A stretch of 64,000 bases of DNA from Amycolatopsis echigonensis (lineage in GTDB: Bacteria; Actinomycetota; Actinomycetes; Mycobacteriales; Pseudonocardiaceae), in assembly GCF_014174495.1 (NCBI RefSeq), contig NZ_JACJHR010000023.1:55236-119235 (forward strand), written 5' to 3'. Shown piece after piece: positions 1-9,470 of the stretch. Both the position numbers and the translations under genes were made by a program. The notes under the pieces were generated by a model. The model had not been told where the DNA came from. It saw only the letters and a program-made list of their open reading frames with translations, and made no database searches. Within the stretch, counting starts at the first letter, position 1; the number at the start of each line of letters is the position of its first letter.

Positions 1-100
1 GCGTGCGCTGTTCCGGCTCGTGCGCGGTCGCAACGGCTGGGCCAAAACCCGGCGCAACACCGAGGCCAGCGCCGGCGTGAAAGTGGCCCTGGACGCGTGA
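1..100 (+). CDS. 3' end of an unidentified gene (possibly glycosyltransferase)
   Basis: Only the last 32 codons are inside the window, ending at a TGA at 98-100. The visible peptide is basic and contains RGRNGWAKTRRN followed by a short Ala/Val-rich tail. Similar Trp-Ala-Lys-Thr-Arg-Arg endings occur in some family 2 glycosyltransferases, but this is a weak resemblance and nothing catalytic is visible. The gene converges on the amidase gene with about 46 nt between the two stop codons. Confidence 0.5.
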   Translation, partial: RALFRLVRGRNGWAKTRRNTEASAGVKVALDA

Positions 101-146
101 ATGCCCGGGCCGCACGCGGGCGGCCCGGGCATTCAGCGAGCTGAGG

Positions 147-2069
147 TCAGGACGCCGGTTCGAGGTCGACGTCGTCGCGGCTGACGTACGCCACGCGGTG
201 GCCGAGCTGGATTTCCACGTACTTCGCCTTGCCCTTCACGACCTTGTTGGTCGCGACGTCGAAGGACGCCGAGTAGTACTCCGACCCGGTCAGCCCGCCG
301 ACCGAATACTTCTGGCCCGCGCCGAGCTGATACGGCAACGGCTTGAGTTCCTGCACCGGAATGTCCTTCGGGTACGCCGCGGCTTCCGGGTACGCGCTTC
401 CGTAGACTGGCACGGTCGCCTTGCCCTCCTTGGGCGTCGCGACGAATCCGTCGGCCGGGTACGCGGTGGGCGCGTCGTCCGGGTTGCGGAACCAGCCCTT
501 CTGGCCGAGGTACCAGATCGCGGTCCAATCGGCCTGGGTGTCCGCGACGGCGTACTTCTGGCCGGTGGCCGCGCGGCTGCCGATGTCCGCGACGTCCATT
601 GTGGACGGGTTAGGGCCGTGCATGCCCACATCGGACAGCAGAGGCGCGGATTCGTCCGGTTCTGTATGCAGCACGACGGATCCCGAACCCCGCTCCGGGC
701 ACGGATTCCCGGACCCGATCTTGTCGCAGCCGGTGAACACCGGACGGTTGGCGGAGAACTCCGGGTCGATCATGACCAGGCCGGAATCCGGTTCGCCTTC
801 GTGCTCCAGCGGGGCGCCGAGCAGGTCGAAGTAGTGCGCCCAGTCCCAGTACGGACCCGGGTCCCAGTGCATGCTCTTGATCTTGTCCGCGTTCGGTCCG
901 GGCACGTTGTCGTGGCCGAGGATGTGCGCCCGGTCCAGCGGAACGCCGAAGCGGTGGGCGAGGTAGCGCACGAGCTTCGCGGACTGGCGGTACATCGCCT
1001 CGGTGAACCAGGTGCCCTGTGCGGCGAAGCCTTCGTGCTCGACGCCGAGGGATTTCTCGTTCAGGTACCAGTTCCCGGCGTGCCAGCCGACGTCCTTGGT
1101 CGGCACGTGCTGGGCGACCTGGCCGTCCGAGGAGCGGACCGTGTAGTGCCACGCGGTCTGGCCCGGGGTCTGGGCCTGCTTCATGACCGAGTCCCAGGTG
1201 CCCTCGGTGTCGTGGATGACGATGTAGTCGATCGTCTGGTCGCGCGGCCGGTCAGCCTTGTCGTAGTTGCCGTAGCTGTCGCCGATCTTCTGGAACGGCG
1301 CGGGCACCGATTCGCAGGACAGCGACCTCGGGCACTCGGTCGCCGGCGGCTCTCCGGCACGCAGGCCGAGACGGTCCACCTGCGCCCGGTCCGGGGTGAC
1401 GCCGGAGGTCGCGGCGAGTTTGACGGCCTGGCCGTCGTCGGTCGTACGCGCGATGCCGCTGTTGATCGTGGCGAAGACCTCGTCGGCGAAGGTGCGTGCG
1501 CCGGTGACGTCTTCGGAGCCGCTGTATCGCGCGACAGCTCCGTACCAGTCCTTCGCGTTGTCGCTCTTGACGCCCAGCTCTCGCTGGTACTCGGCCAGCA
1601 GTGCCGCGCCGCCGCGGATGTTCGCTTCGGGGTCGGTACGGAGCTTCGCCGCGTCGGTGTGCAGGAGCTCGGCGGCCTTGTCGATGGTTTGGCTGCCGGG
1701 CGGGGGAGCCGAGGGTTCGAGCGCACGCAGGCGCAGGGTCGGGCGCGAGTCGTCGCCTCGGGGGTCTTCGTCGGGGTTGTCGAACTCGCTGCTGCGCAAG
1801 CCGGTGGTGCGGACGTCGGTGAGGTGCATCGGGCCGTACCCGGCGGCAGTGCTGGGCGCGCCGGAATGGGTGTCCCAGCGGGATTCGAGGTACGAGACGG
1901 CCAGCAGCACGTCCGTCGGGACACCGAATTCGGACGCGGCGTCGGCGAAGGCACGCTGGCGGGCTTCGTTGGCCGGCTGCGCGGAAGCGGGCACGGCGAC
2001 CGCGATCGCGGCCAACGCCAGCAGCCCGGTGGTGGCGGCGGCCAGGCGCCACGGGAGTGAGCGGGGCAT
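147..2069 (-). CDS. Secreted N-acetylmuramoyl-L-alanine amidase (Amidase_2/PGRP domain)
   Basis: Predicted exported peptidoglycan hydrolase of 640 residues that cleaves the amide bond between muramic acid and L-alanine. It begins with a Sec signal peptide (about residues 1-31, ending PASA). A helical lysozyme/SLT-like segment follows, with the LESRWD motif. The Amidase_2 domain has the three zinc ligands expected from AmpD/PGRP: His286 (IHDTEG), His386 (LGHDNVPG) and Asp403 (HWDPG). The last 200 residues look like SH3-type beta repeats that could bind cell wall. I chose the ATG at 2067-2069 because a GGAG lies about 9 nt upstream and the hydrophobic signal starts there. An in-frame ATG 14 codons upstream would put charged residues before the signal. 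It is transcribed away from groES. The amidase call is firm; the exact wall substrate is inferred. Confidence 0.9.
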   Translation of the reverse strand: MPRSLPWRLAAATTGLLALAAIAVAVPASAQPANEARQRAFADAASEFGVPTDVLLAVSYLESRWDTHSGAPSTAAGYGPMHLTDVRTTGLRSSEFDNPDEDPRGDDSRPTLRLRALEPSAPPPGSQTIDKAAELLHTDAAKLRTDPEANIRGGAALLAEYQRELGVKSDNAKDWYGAVARYSGSEDVTGARTFADEVFATINSGIARTTDDGQAVKLAATSGVTPDRAQVDRLGLRAGEPPATECPRSLSCESVPAPFQKIGDSYGNYDKADRPRDQTIDYIVIHDTEGTWDSVMKQAQTPGQTAWHYTVRSSDGQVAQHVPTKDVGWHAGNWYLNEKSLGVEHEGFAAQGTWFTEAMYRQSAKLVRYLAHRFGVPLDRAHILGHDNVPGPNADKIKSMHWDPGPYWDWAHYFDLLGAPLEHEGEPDSGLVMIDPEFSANRPVFTGCDKIGSGNPCPERGSGSVVLHTEPDESAPLLSDVGMHGPNPSTMDVADIGSRAATGQKYAVADTQADWTAIWYLGQKGWFRNPDDAPTAYPADGFVATPKEGKATVPVYGSAYPEAAAYPKDIPVQELKPLPYQLGAGQKYSVGGLTGSEYYSASFDVATNKVVKGKAKYVEIQLGHRVAYVSRDDVDLEPAS

Positions 2070-2281
2070 AGGAGGACTCCAGGAGTGAGATGCCTGTCTG
2101 TCCGGATCCAACCAGGAGCAGGGGGAGCTGGTGGGCTTTTTCCGCCGGATGGGGCCGAACGGGCACGCGGCGCTGCCCTGGCCGCCTGCCGCCCCGCGGC
2201 GGGCGCTCGTCGCGCGGCCTGGAACAAACGGGCCGGTCAGCGGGTTCCGTCACCCGATTCGCCAGGTCCGGCGGACCCTCC

Positions 2282-2311
2282 TTGCGAAGCTGGCACTCAC
2301 ATGGCTAGAGT
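2282..2311 (+). promoter_or_regulatory. Probable sigma-A type promoter of groES-groEL1
   Basis: TTGCGA at 2282-2287 and TAGAGT at 2306-2311 are separated by 18 nt, a plausible -35/-10 pair. The -10 lies inside the CIRCE element, so HrcA bound there would block polymerase. Transcription would start near 2318, about 100 nt before the groES start. Confidence 0.45.
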
Positions 2312-2316
2312 GCTAA
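2290..2316 (+). promoter_or_regulatory. CIRCE element (HrcA operator)
   Basis: Inverted repeat CTGGCACTC-N9-GAGTGCTAA. The right arm matches the CIRCE consensus (TTAGCACTC-N9-GAGTGCTAA) exactly and the left arm at seven of nine positions. CIRCE is the operator of the heat-shock repressor HrcA and typically precedes groES operons, as here. Confidence 0.9.
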
Positions 2317-2418
2317 TCGAACGGCCCGGACACGCCCCGGCACCCGCGACGGCGGGGGTGGTATGAGCCGTAACCAGTCATCATGCCGACGCTTTCGACG
2401 ACCGTGGAGGTCAACCCG

Positions 2419-2712
2419 GTGAGCGTGAACATCAAGCCGCTCGAGGACAAGATCGTTGTCCAGACGAGCGAGGCCGAGGAGACGACCGCTTCCGGCCTCG
2501 TCATCCCCGACACCGCCAAGGAGAAGCCCCAGGAGGGCAAGGTTCTGGCCGTGGGCCCGGGCCGCATCGACGACAAGGGCAACCGCGTTCCGCTGGACGT
2601 GGCTGTCGGCGACGTCGTCATCTACTCCAAGTACGGCGGCACCGAGGTCAAGTACAACGGCGAGGACTACCTGATCCTCTCCGCCCGCGACGTGCTGGCC
2701 GTCATCAACTGA
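2419..2712 (+). CDS. groES: Co-chaperonin GroES (Hsp10)
   Basis: The 97-residue product forms the heptameric lid of the GroEL folding chamber in the cytoplasm. It has the family signature at the N-terminus ([12 protein letters not shown]), the mobile-loop region around [19 protein letters not shown] and the usual C-terminal ending [12 protein letters not shown] chose GTG at 2419 because mycobacterial GroES starts at this point and a GGAGG sits about 10 nt upstream. An ATG at 2383 would add 12 atypical residues. It is first in the groES-groEL1 operon and controlled by the CIRCE element. Identification is certain. Confidence 0.97.
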   Translation: MSVNIKPLEDKIVVQTSEAEETTASGLVIPDTAKEKPQEGKVLAVGPGRIDDKGNRVPLDVAVGDVVIYSKYGGTEVKYNGEDYLILSARDVLAVIN

Positions 2713-2733
2713 CGCGTCACTCGCAGCGCAAGG

Positions 2734-2773
2734 ACGCCCCGGGCCCCGCTCATGCCGGGGTGCGGGGCGTTTT
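2734..2773 (+). terminator. Hairpin between groES and groEL1 (attenuating terminator or processing site)
   Basis: The arms ACGCCCCGGGCCCCG and CGGGGTGCGGGGCGT pair with one internal 2-nt mismatch, and TTTT follows. It lies in the 98-nt gap between the two chaperonin genes, so it may terminate part of the transcription or stabilise a groES-only mRNA. Confidence 0.55.
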
Positions 2774-2798
2774 GCGTCGCACGACAACCGAAAGGTAA

Positions 2799-4424
<1,626 letters not shown>

Positions 4425-4450
4425 CGCTGGTTCGTTCCGCGTTTGCGTTG

Positions 4451-4492
4451 GCGGGGCGGCATTCCCTTCGGGGAGTGCCGCCCCGCTTTTTT
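4451..4492 (+). terminator. Rho-independent terminator of groES-groEL1
   Basis: A 16-bp stem (4451-4466 with 4471-4486, one G:U pair) is capped by TTCG and followed by six T residues. It also lies just past the stop of the convergent SDR gene. Confidence 0.93.
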
Positions 4493-4533
4493 GGTGCGGT
4501 GCCGGGCTTTCGAGGCTTTCGTGCGCCAGAGGT

Positions 4534-5274
4534 TCAGGCAGTGAACCCGCCGTCCACCGTGATCGATGTCCCCGTCAGGTACCGGCCGTCCGGTCCCGCC
4601 AGGTACGCCACCGCCGCCGCGATGTCGGACGGATTTCCGTAGTGCCCCAACGCGATATGCGCCAACTGGTCACCGGAGTGCGGGCCGTCGGCAGGGTTCA
4701 TCTCCGTGTCCGTCGAGCCCGGGTGGACCACCATCGCCGTGATCCCGCGCGGCCCCAGGTCGCGCGCCAGGCCCTTGGTCATCCCGACCAGCGCCGACTT
4801 GCTCGCCGAGTACAGGCTCAATCCGGGGAACGGCGAGCGCTCCGCCAGATCGCTGCCGATCGACACGATCCGGCCGCCTTCCTTCATATGCCGTACCGCG
4901 GCCCGGGCCGCCACCAGCGGCGCCTTCACGTGGATGGCCAGCGTGCGGTCGATCGTTTCCGTGGCCAGGTCTTCGACCGGTGCCGCCGGGAACACTCCGG
5001 CGTTGTTCACCAGCACGTCCAGTCCGCCCAGTTCGGCTGCGGTCTGGTCGACCGCGCCAGTCACGGCGTCTGCGTCCGCGGCGTCGGCCTGCAGCGCCAG
5101 CGCGCGTCCGCCGAGTTTTTCGATGGACGCGACCACGTCCGCCGCCCGGTCCGCGGCGCGTTCGAAGGTGATCGCGACGTCGGCACCGTCCTCGGCCAGC
5201 CGCAGCGCGATCGCCGCGCCGATCCCGCGGCTTCCGCCAGTGATCAGCGCGACCTTGCCGTCCAGGGTTCCCAT
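4534..5274 (-). CDS. Short-chain dehydrogenase/reductase (FabG-like SDR)
   Basis: Classical NAD(P)(H)-dependent oxidoreductase of 246 residues. The cofactor-binding TGGSRGIG lies at residues 12-19, NNAG at 90-93, and the catalytic YxxxK is Tyr155/Lys159 with a serine in the SIGS segment just before. The substrate cannot be told from sequence; many such SDRs act on short carbonyl compounds. The start chosen (ATG at 5272-5274) follows a GGTGGG ribosome site and gives the usual N-terminus (MGTLDGKVALITGG). It diverges from a TetR regulator across 93 nt with repeated operator-like sequences, so it is probably repressed by that neighbour. Confidence 0.9.
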   Translation of the reverse strand: MGTLDGKVALITGGSRGIGAAIALRLAEDGADVAITFERAADRAADVVASIEKLGGRALALQADAADADAVTGAVDQTAAELGGLDVLVNNAGVFPAAPVEDLATETIDRTLAIHVKAPLVAARAAVRHMKEGGRIVSIGSDLAERSPFPGLSLYSASKSALVGMTKGLARDLGPRGITAMVVHPGSTDTEMNPADGPHSGDQLAHIALGHYGNPSDIAAAVAYLAGPDGRYLTGTSITVDGGFTA

Positions 5275-5286
5275 GCCCCACCTCTT

Positions 5287-5356
5287 TCTGTAGCGATAAC
5301 TAAATAAATAGCCGCGTACGATGGGCGGGGTCAAGACTTCTGTATCGCTCACTAAA
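5287..5356. promoter_or_regulatory. Pair of direct-repeat operator candidates for the SDR/TetR pair
   Basis: An 18-nt word beginning TCTGTA-CG and ending ACTAAA occurs at 5287-5304 and again at 5339-5356, with 15 of 18 positions identical and 52 nt between starts. The reverse complement has the form TTTAGTNANCGNTACAGA, common in front of TetR genes linked to SDRs. One copy abuts each start codon, so a bound TetR dimer could close both promoters. Confidence 0.6.
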
Positions 5357-5367
5357 GAAGGTGGTCC

Positions 5368-6018
5368 ATGTCACCCCGCGGCCGCCCCCGCGCGTTCGAC
5401 CGCGAGCACGCGCTCACCCAGGCCATGCTGGTGTTTTGGGAGCGTGGCTACGACGGTGCGTCGCTGGCGGAGCTGACTGAGGCGATGGGAATCAAGCCGC
5501 CGAGTCTGTACGCGGCCTTCGGGGACAAGGAAACACTGTTCCGCGAAGCGATCGAGCACTACCAATCCGTGTACGGGCAGTACACGATGCGGGCGTTGAC
5601 CGAAGAGCCCACTGCGCGCGCGGCGGTCGAAGCGATGCTTCGCGACAATGCTCGCGCGTACGTGGAGCCTGGCCATCCCAAGGGCTGCATGGTGGTTCTC
5701 GCGGCTACCAACTGCACGCAAGCCAATGCGTCCGTGTGGGAGTTTCTCGCCGCTTCGCGCGACAACGTGCGACGCCAGCTTCGCGAGCGCCTTCGCCGTG
5801 GAGTGGACGAAGGCGACCTTGCGGCCACTGTGGACACTGATGCGCTCAGTGCGCTTTACGCGACTGTCTTTTATGGACTGACCATGCAAGCGCGCGACGG
5901 CGTCAGTCTCGACTCGCTGATGACCGTCATCGATCTCGCGCTTTCGCTGTGGCCCGAAAACGGCGGAGGGGCGGCATCCACAGTGGACACTGTGGACACC
6001 GCCCCTTCCGCGCCGTGA
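5368..6018 (+). CDS. TetR/AcrR family transcriptional regulator
   Basis: DNA-binding repressor of 216 residues. The N-terminal TetR helix-turn-helix spans about residues 10-55 (ALTQAMLVFWERGYDGASLAELTEAMGIKPPSLYAAFGDKETLF). The C-terminal part belongs to the group with PKGCMVVLAATNC, often coupled to oxidoreductase genes. It diverges from the SDR gene and probably controls that gene and itself through the repeats at 5287-5356. The inducer is unknown. The last 20 residues are a Ser/Thr/Val-rich tail whose DNA carries two copies of the recurrent CCACTGTGGAC-like word. Confidence 0.9.
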   Translation: MSPRGRPRAFDREHALTQAMLVFWERGYDGASLAELTEAMGIKPPSLYAAFGDKETLFREAIEHYQSVYGQYTMRALTEEPTARAAVEAMLRDNARAYVEPGHPKGCMVVLAATNCTQANASVWEFLAASRDNVRRQLRERLRRGVDEGDLAATVDTDALSALYATVFYGLTMQARDGVSLDSLMTVIDLALSLWPENGGGAASTVDTVDTAPSAP

Positions 6019-6024
6019 AGGAAG

Positions 6025-6327
6025 TCAGATGTGCGCCATGGTCAACGCGCGTTTGTCCTGTTTGATGATGTGGTCTCGTTCCGATTCGGACAGTCCGCCC
6101 CAGATGCCGTAGGGCTCGTGCACGGCGAGCGCGTGCTTGCGGCACATCTCCAGCACCGGGCACGACAGGCAGATCGCCTTGGCCCTGGCCTCGCGCCGCG
6201 CCCTCGCCGGTCCCCGCTCTCCGTCCGGGTGGAAGAAGGATCCGCTGTCCATCCCCCGGCACGACCCCTCCAGCTGCCAGTCCCACATGTCTGCGTTGGG
6301 GCCGGGGAGCCTGCGCGTGTCTGCCAT
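6025..6327 (-). CDS. whiB3: WhiB-family iron-sulfur regulator, WhiB3/WhiD type
   Basis: Small [4Fe-4S] transcription factor of 100 residues. The four cluster cysteines are Cys23, Cys53, Cys56 and Cys62, followed by the GIWGG turn typical of WhiB proteins. The N-terminal LPGPNADMWDWQLEGSCRGMDS and FFHPDGERG segments match the WhiB3/WhiD subgroup rather than WhiB1, 2 or 4. In this family the protein binds the housekeeping sigma factor, senses redox or NO, and in Streptomyces (WhiD) acts in spore maturation. I chose the ATG at 6325-6327 because GGAGG precedes it by 8 nt and the length fits WhiB3. It lies next to bldM- and sigD-like genes, as whiD does in Streptomyces coelicolor. Confidence 0.93.
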   Translation of the reverse strand: MADTRRLPGPNADMWDWQLEGSCRGMDSGSFFHPDGERGPARARREARAKAICLSCPVLEMCRKHALAVHEPYGIWGGLSESERDHIIKQDKRALTMAHI

Positions 6328-6407
6328 CCTGACCGCCTCCGTCATCCGGTCGATGCCATTAGCTGCTCTGCTGTGGTGCCGATACTCCATTCGGTGCAAC
6401 GGCGGTA

Positions 6408-6436
6408 ACGTTAGAAGCGCGCCAATAGTTGTTCAA
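6408..6436 (-). promoter_or_regulatory. Predicted promoter of whiB3
   Basis: Read on the minus strand, TTGAAC (6431-6436) and TAACGT (6408-6413) are 17 nt apart, a good housekeeping-sigma promoter. Transcription would begin near 6401 and leave a leader of about 75 nt. Confidence 0.55.
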
Positions 6437-6490
6437 TAGATCGGCGGCGATTCAGCCGTTAGGCATCCCCCAGATGTGTGAGCAGGGCTT

Positions 6491-7480
6491 TTGGCTCGGG
6501 TTGCCGGGACCGCGCGCGGGCTGGATATTGACCGGGTGGGATCCGGATCAGGCGATGGAGAACCCACCCTGCCGGTGGCCTCGGTCGCCCGCCGGCTCGG
6601 TGTCGCGCCGTCCACCCTGCGTACTTGGGACCGCCGCTACGGTCTCGGCCCCAGCCGCCACACCGACGGCAGGCATCGCCGCTACGGCAGCTCTGACATC
6701 GGCCGTCTCGAACTTATGCAGCGCGCCCTCCTTCGCGGCGCTTCGACGGCGGAGGCCGCGCAGTACGCGTTGGAGCAGATGCCGCGCGCGGACTTCGTGC
6801 CAGCGCCTGCCGAGCCTGCTGAAGCGACGAAGACGAAGGCGACGGTCGACGACGTCGAGGTCCCTTCGCGGCTCGCGCGGCGCCTGAGTACTGCTGCGTT
6901 GGCGATGGACGTCGGCGCGGTGCAGCGAATGCTCGTTGACGCTATCCGCGAGCTAGGCGTACTTCAGGCGTGGTCGGGCGTGATTGACCCGGTCCTCACC
7001 GCTCTCGGCGCGCGGTGGCGAGGCGTGCACGCGGGTGCGGAAGTGGAGTACCTGCTCGCCGAGTGCGTGTACGCGGCATTAATACGCGCGACGCCGGTCC
7101 TCGACGAGCCTCGCAACCAACGGCCGGTCCTTCTCGCGTGCGTGCCGGACGAACGGGACAACATGCCGGTGTACGCGTTGGCGGCCGCTCTCGCGGGGCG
7201 ACGGATCGGCGCACAGCTCTTCGGCATCGCGCTGCCCCAAGAGGTGTTGGCGGTAGCCGTGCGGCGAAGCGCGCCCGCTGCGGTCGTGCTGTGGGCGAAT
7301 CGGGCGGACGCCGACCCGCGGCTCTTCGCCCGCGTGTCCCGCGGACGGCAGCGGACCCGGCTGTTCGCCTGTGGCCCTGGCTGGGATCCGGCGCTGCTGC
7401 CGCCGAAAGTCGAGTTGCTGGGCGATCTTTCCGCAGCGGCGGACCGCGTGGAGCACGTTCTTGTCGGTGCTCCACGCTAG
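6491..7480 (+). CDS. MerR-type regulator with degenerate B12-binding domain
   Basis: Regulator of up to 329 residues. An N-terminal MerR winged helix (VASVARRLGVAPSTLRTWDRRYGLGPSR...DGRHRRYGSSDIGRL) is followed by a helical linker and a Rossmann-like domain with the outline of the CarH/LitR light-sensing cobalamin proteins. The two cobalamin signatures are missing: the Trp-x-Glu-His helix reads WRGVHAGAEVEY, and the DxHxxG lower-ligand motif is replaced by ERDNMPV. It therefore probably does not bind B12 in the standard way. The first start is TTG at 6491; a GTG at 6536 is an alternative with a weak ribosome site. It diverges from whiB3 and is followed after 9 nt by the next gene. Confidence 0.8.
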   Translation: MARVAGTARGLDIDRVGSGSGDGEPTLPVASVARRLGVAPSTLRTWDRRYGLGPSRHTDGRHRRYGSSDIGRLELMQRALLRGASTAEAAQYALEQMPRADFVPAPAEPAEATKTKATVDDVEVPSRLARRLSTAALAMDVGAVQRMLVDAIRELGVLQAWSGVIDPVLTALGARWRGVHAGAEVEYLLAECVYAALIRATPVLDEPRNQRPVLLACVPDERDNMPVYALAAALAGRRIGAQLFGIALPQEVLAVAVRRSAPAAVVLWANRADADPRLFARVSRGRQRTRLFACGPGWDPALLPPKVELLGDLSAAADRVEHVLVGAPR

Positions 7481-7489
7481 AAAGGTCGA

Positions 7490-8659
7490 GTGGACGAAGA
7501 AGCGCTGACGGCCCTCGCGTTCGGTTCGGACGCCGGGTCGTCGGATCCGATACCTCGCGACGGCTCGCCAAGGCAACGCCTCCTGGCGGCGATCGTGCTG
7601 GGCGCGCGAGGCCGGTACGCGGCGGCCGCGGACTTGCTCGACCCGCTTCGGCGCGGCCGGGATCCGCTGACGGCCTCGCTGGCGGCGAGCACACTCGCGT
7701 CGCATCGGCGGCAGCTGGGCGCACACGTCTTGGCGCGAAAGCTGGACGGGGAGGCGCTGCTGGCGGTCGGACTGCGCGGGGCGGGGGAGCATCGGACTGG
7801 GGTGGCGGGTGACGGCTCTGGACTGACTGTCGGCGGCTGGGCTGCGGTTGGCTCGGGCTCGCTTGGCGTCAACCCGGGCCGAGCTGGGGCCGGGGCAGTA
7901 TCGGCTGCTGGGGGTGCGGGCTCGGGTAGGGCTGCCGCTGGCTTGGGTCGAGCTGGGGCCGGTGCGGGTTCGGCTGCCGCAGGCGCAGGCTCGGATGGGA
8001 CCGCCGCCGACTCGGGCCGAACTGGCTCCAGAACAGACTCACCTCGTCTAAAGACCACCGCGAGCCCCGGCGGGCCCCGTTCGGCCGCCAACCCAGGCAG
8101 TCTCGGCGTACCAGCCGAAGACCCCCACGGCCTCGACCTCCCAGGCGCCCGAGCCGACGCCCTCCTCGGCCTGGCCGCCGACAACCTCGCCCTCGGCCGT
8201 ATCTCCGCCGCCCGCCGTTTGGCCGTCCGGGCCGCTCAAGCCGACCGGCGTTGGCGGGCGACCGTTCGCGGCGGCTGGGTCGGAGCCGAGATCGAACTCG
8301 CCGACGGCCAGCCCGAAGCGGCCGTCGCCCCGGCCCGACTCGCCTACGAGACCGCCGTCGCCCGGAACGCTCGGCGACACATCGTGAAGTCCGGCATCGT
8401 CCTCGGCGTCGCCCTGCTCGCCGCCGGACAGGAGGGCGCGCGGGAACTCGTCGTCGCAGCCGCCGTCGACGCCGAGAAATACGAACTCGATTCACTTAAT
8501 TGGGTGGCGGCCCGCGTCGCCGCCGATCTGGACCACGACCGGGCCGAGGAGTATCGATTCAGGAGTCGCCAGGTGTTGCACGCAGTGTTACGGCACGCGG
8601 ATCCTTGCGTGATGCGCATCGCACACGAATCGCCATGGGTGCCTGTCGGACCCGGGTAG
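7490..8659 (+). CDS. Conserved helical protein (Rv3415c-like) with low-complexity insert
   Basis: Protein of 389 residues of unknown function. Its place between whiB3 and the sigD region matches Rv3415c of M. tuberculosis. The N-terminal 95 residues and the C-terminal 180 residues are Ala/Leu/Arg-rich helices of TPR-like character (for example LLGLAADNLALGRISAARRLAVRAA). Between them, about residues 100-205 form a Gly/Ala/Ser-rich low-complexity stretch with quasi-repeats of GAGSG and LGRAGAGA. That segment uses GGG, GCT and GGC codons unlike its flanks, suggesting expansion by slippage. GTG at 7490 follows GAAAGG. It is probably co-transcribed with the MerR gene 9 nt upstream. Confidence 0.75.
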   Translation: MDEEALTALAFGSDAGSSDPIPRDGSPRQRLLAAIVLGARGRYAAAADLLDPLRRGRDPLTASLAASTLASHRRQLGAHVLARKLDGEALLAVGLRGAGEHRTGVAGDGSGLTVGGWAAVGSGSLGVNPGRAGAGAVSAAGGAGSGRAAAGLGRAGAGAGSAAAGAGSDGTAADSGRTGSRTDSPRLKTTASPGGPRSAANPGSLGVPAEDPHGLDLPGARADALLGLAADNLALGRISAARRLAVRAAQADRRWRATVRGGWVGAEIELADGQPEAAVAPARLAYETAVARNARRHIVKSGIVLGVALLAAGQEGARELVVAAAVDAEKYELDSLNWVAARVAADLDHDRAEEYRFRSRQVLHAVLRHADPCVMRIAHESPWVPVGPG

Positions 8660-8790
8660 GCCTGCGGGAACGAGCGTTCCGGCATCCGGGCTAAGAAACT
8701 TCAAAAAAAGCCACCGGATCGTGTCAAGGTTCGGGCTAAAGCGTCCGATAGGGGAAGTGGAATGTCACCCGGCTGCAGGAAGGAAACCCC

Positions 8791-9387
8791 GTGACGACGG
8801 TCTTGATCTGCGACGACCGACGCAGTGTCCGCGAAGGGCTCACCCGTGTGATGTCCGCGGTGCCTGGGGTCAGTCGCATCGACTGCGTAGCGCACGGTGA
8901 CGAGCTGCTGGCCCGGTACACCCGTCAGCCGGTCGACGTCGTGCTGGTCGGAACGCAACGCGCGGTCCCGACAGGCGTCGAGGCGACCCGCCGGCTCGTC
9001 TCCGCGAACCCCCAGGCGAACGTCATCGTCTTCGGAGCCCCGGACGACGCGGGCAGCATCGCGGCCGCCATCGCCGGCGGAGCGCGCGGCTACCTGCGCT
9101 GGGACGCCTCCCGGCCCGAACTGGTCGCCGCGCTGGCGCACACCCTGGCCAGCACGTCGGTGCCGGCGCCGCGGCAGCCGTCCGACCCGGGCGTGCAGCT
9201 CACCGAGCGCGAGCTGCAGGTGCTGCGCGGCATGAGCCAGGGCAAGAGCAACGGCCAGATCGGCCGCGAGCTGTACCTCTCCGAGGACACGGTCAAGACG
9301 CACGCGCGGCGGCTCTTCCGCAAGCTCGGCGTCCGCGACCGCGCGCAGGCCGTGGCGCACGGCTTCCGCCGCGGCCTCGTGTCCTGA
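8791..9387 (+). CDS. bldM: BldM-like atypical response regulator (LuxR/FixJ family)
   Basis: Regulator of 198 residues: receiver-like domain (about 1-120) plus a LuxR-type helix-turn-helix (LTERELQVLRGMSQGKSNGQIGRELYLSEDTVKTHARRLFRKLGVRDRAQAVAHGF). The C-terminal half closely resembles Streptomyces BldM, and the location beside whiD/whiB3 and a SigD-type sigma gene matches S. coelicolor. The receiver pocket is degraded: Asp8 and Asp9 remain, but the phosphoacceptor position 54 is Gly, the Thr/Ser position 82 is Gly and the Lys position 104 is Trp. It should therefore work without phosphorylation. BldM acts in sporulation as a homodimer or as a heterodimer with WhiI. GTG at 8791 follows GGAAGG. 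Confidence 0.8.
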   Translation: MTTVLICDDRRSVREGLTRVMSAVPGVSRIDCVAHGDELLARYTRQPVDVVLVGTQRAVPTGVEATRRLVSANPQANVIVFGAPDDAGSIAAAIAGGARGYLRWDASRPELVAALAHTLASTSVPAPRQPSDPGVQLTERELQVLRGMSQGKSNGQIGRELYLSEDTVKTHARRLFRKLGVRDRAQAVAHGFRRGLVS

Positions 9388-9440
9388 CCGAGGCTGAGCA
9401 AGCCAATACGGGACTTCCGATCCGATTCGGCCGGTGACGA

Positions 9441-9470
9441 ACGGGCCAGGGCGACGCAGCCCTGGCCCGT
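9441..9470. terminator. Hairpin downstream of the bldM-like gene
   Basis: A perfect 12-bp stem (9441-9452 with 9459-9470) closes a 6-nt loop. No T run follows, as is common for GC-rich actinobacterial terminators. It separates the bldM-like gene from sigD. Confidence 0.6.

Larger units (their letters stand above)
2070..2418. other. Divergent intergenic region between amidase and groES
   Basis: About 350 nt with no convincing gene. It holds the CIRCE element and a likely groES promoter in its middle. The remaining GC-rich sequence shows nothing recognisable, and the short open frames here have no coding character. Confidence 0.6.

Noticed and set aside
198..2060. 620-codon plus-strand frame opposite the amidase gene
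   Set aside because: Arg/Val/Gly-rich antisense shadow typical of high-GC genes; the minus strand encodes a complete amidase with zinc ligands.
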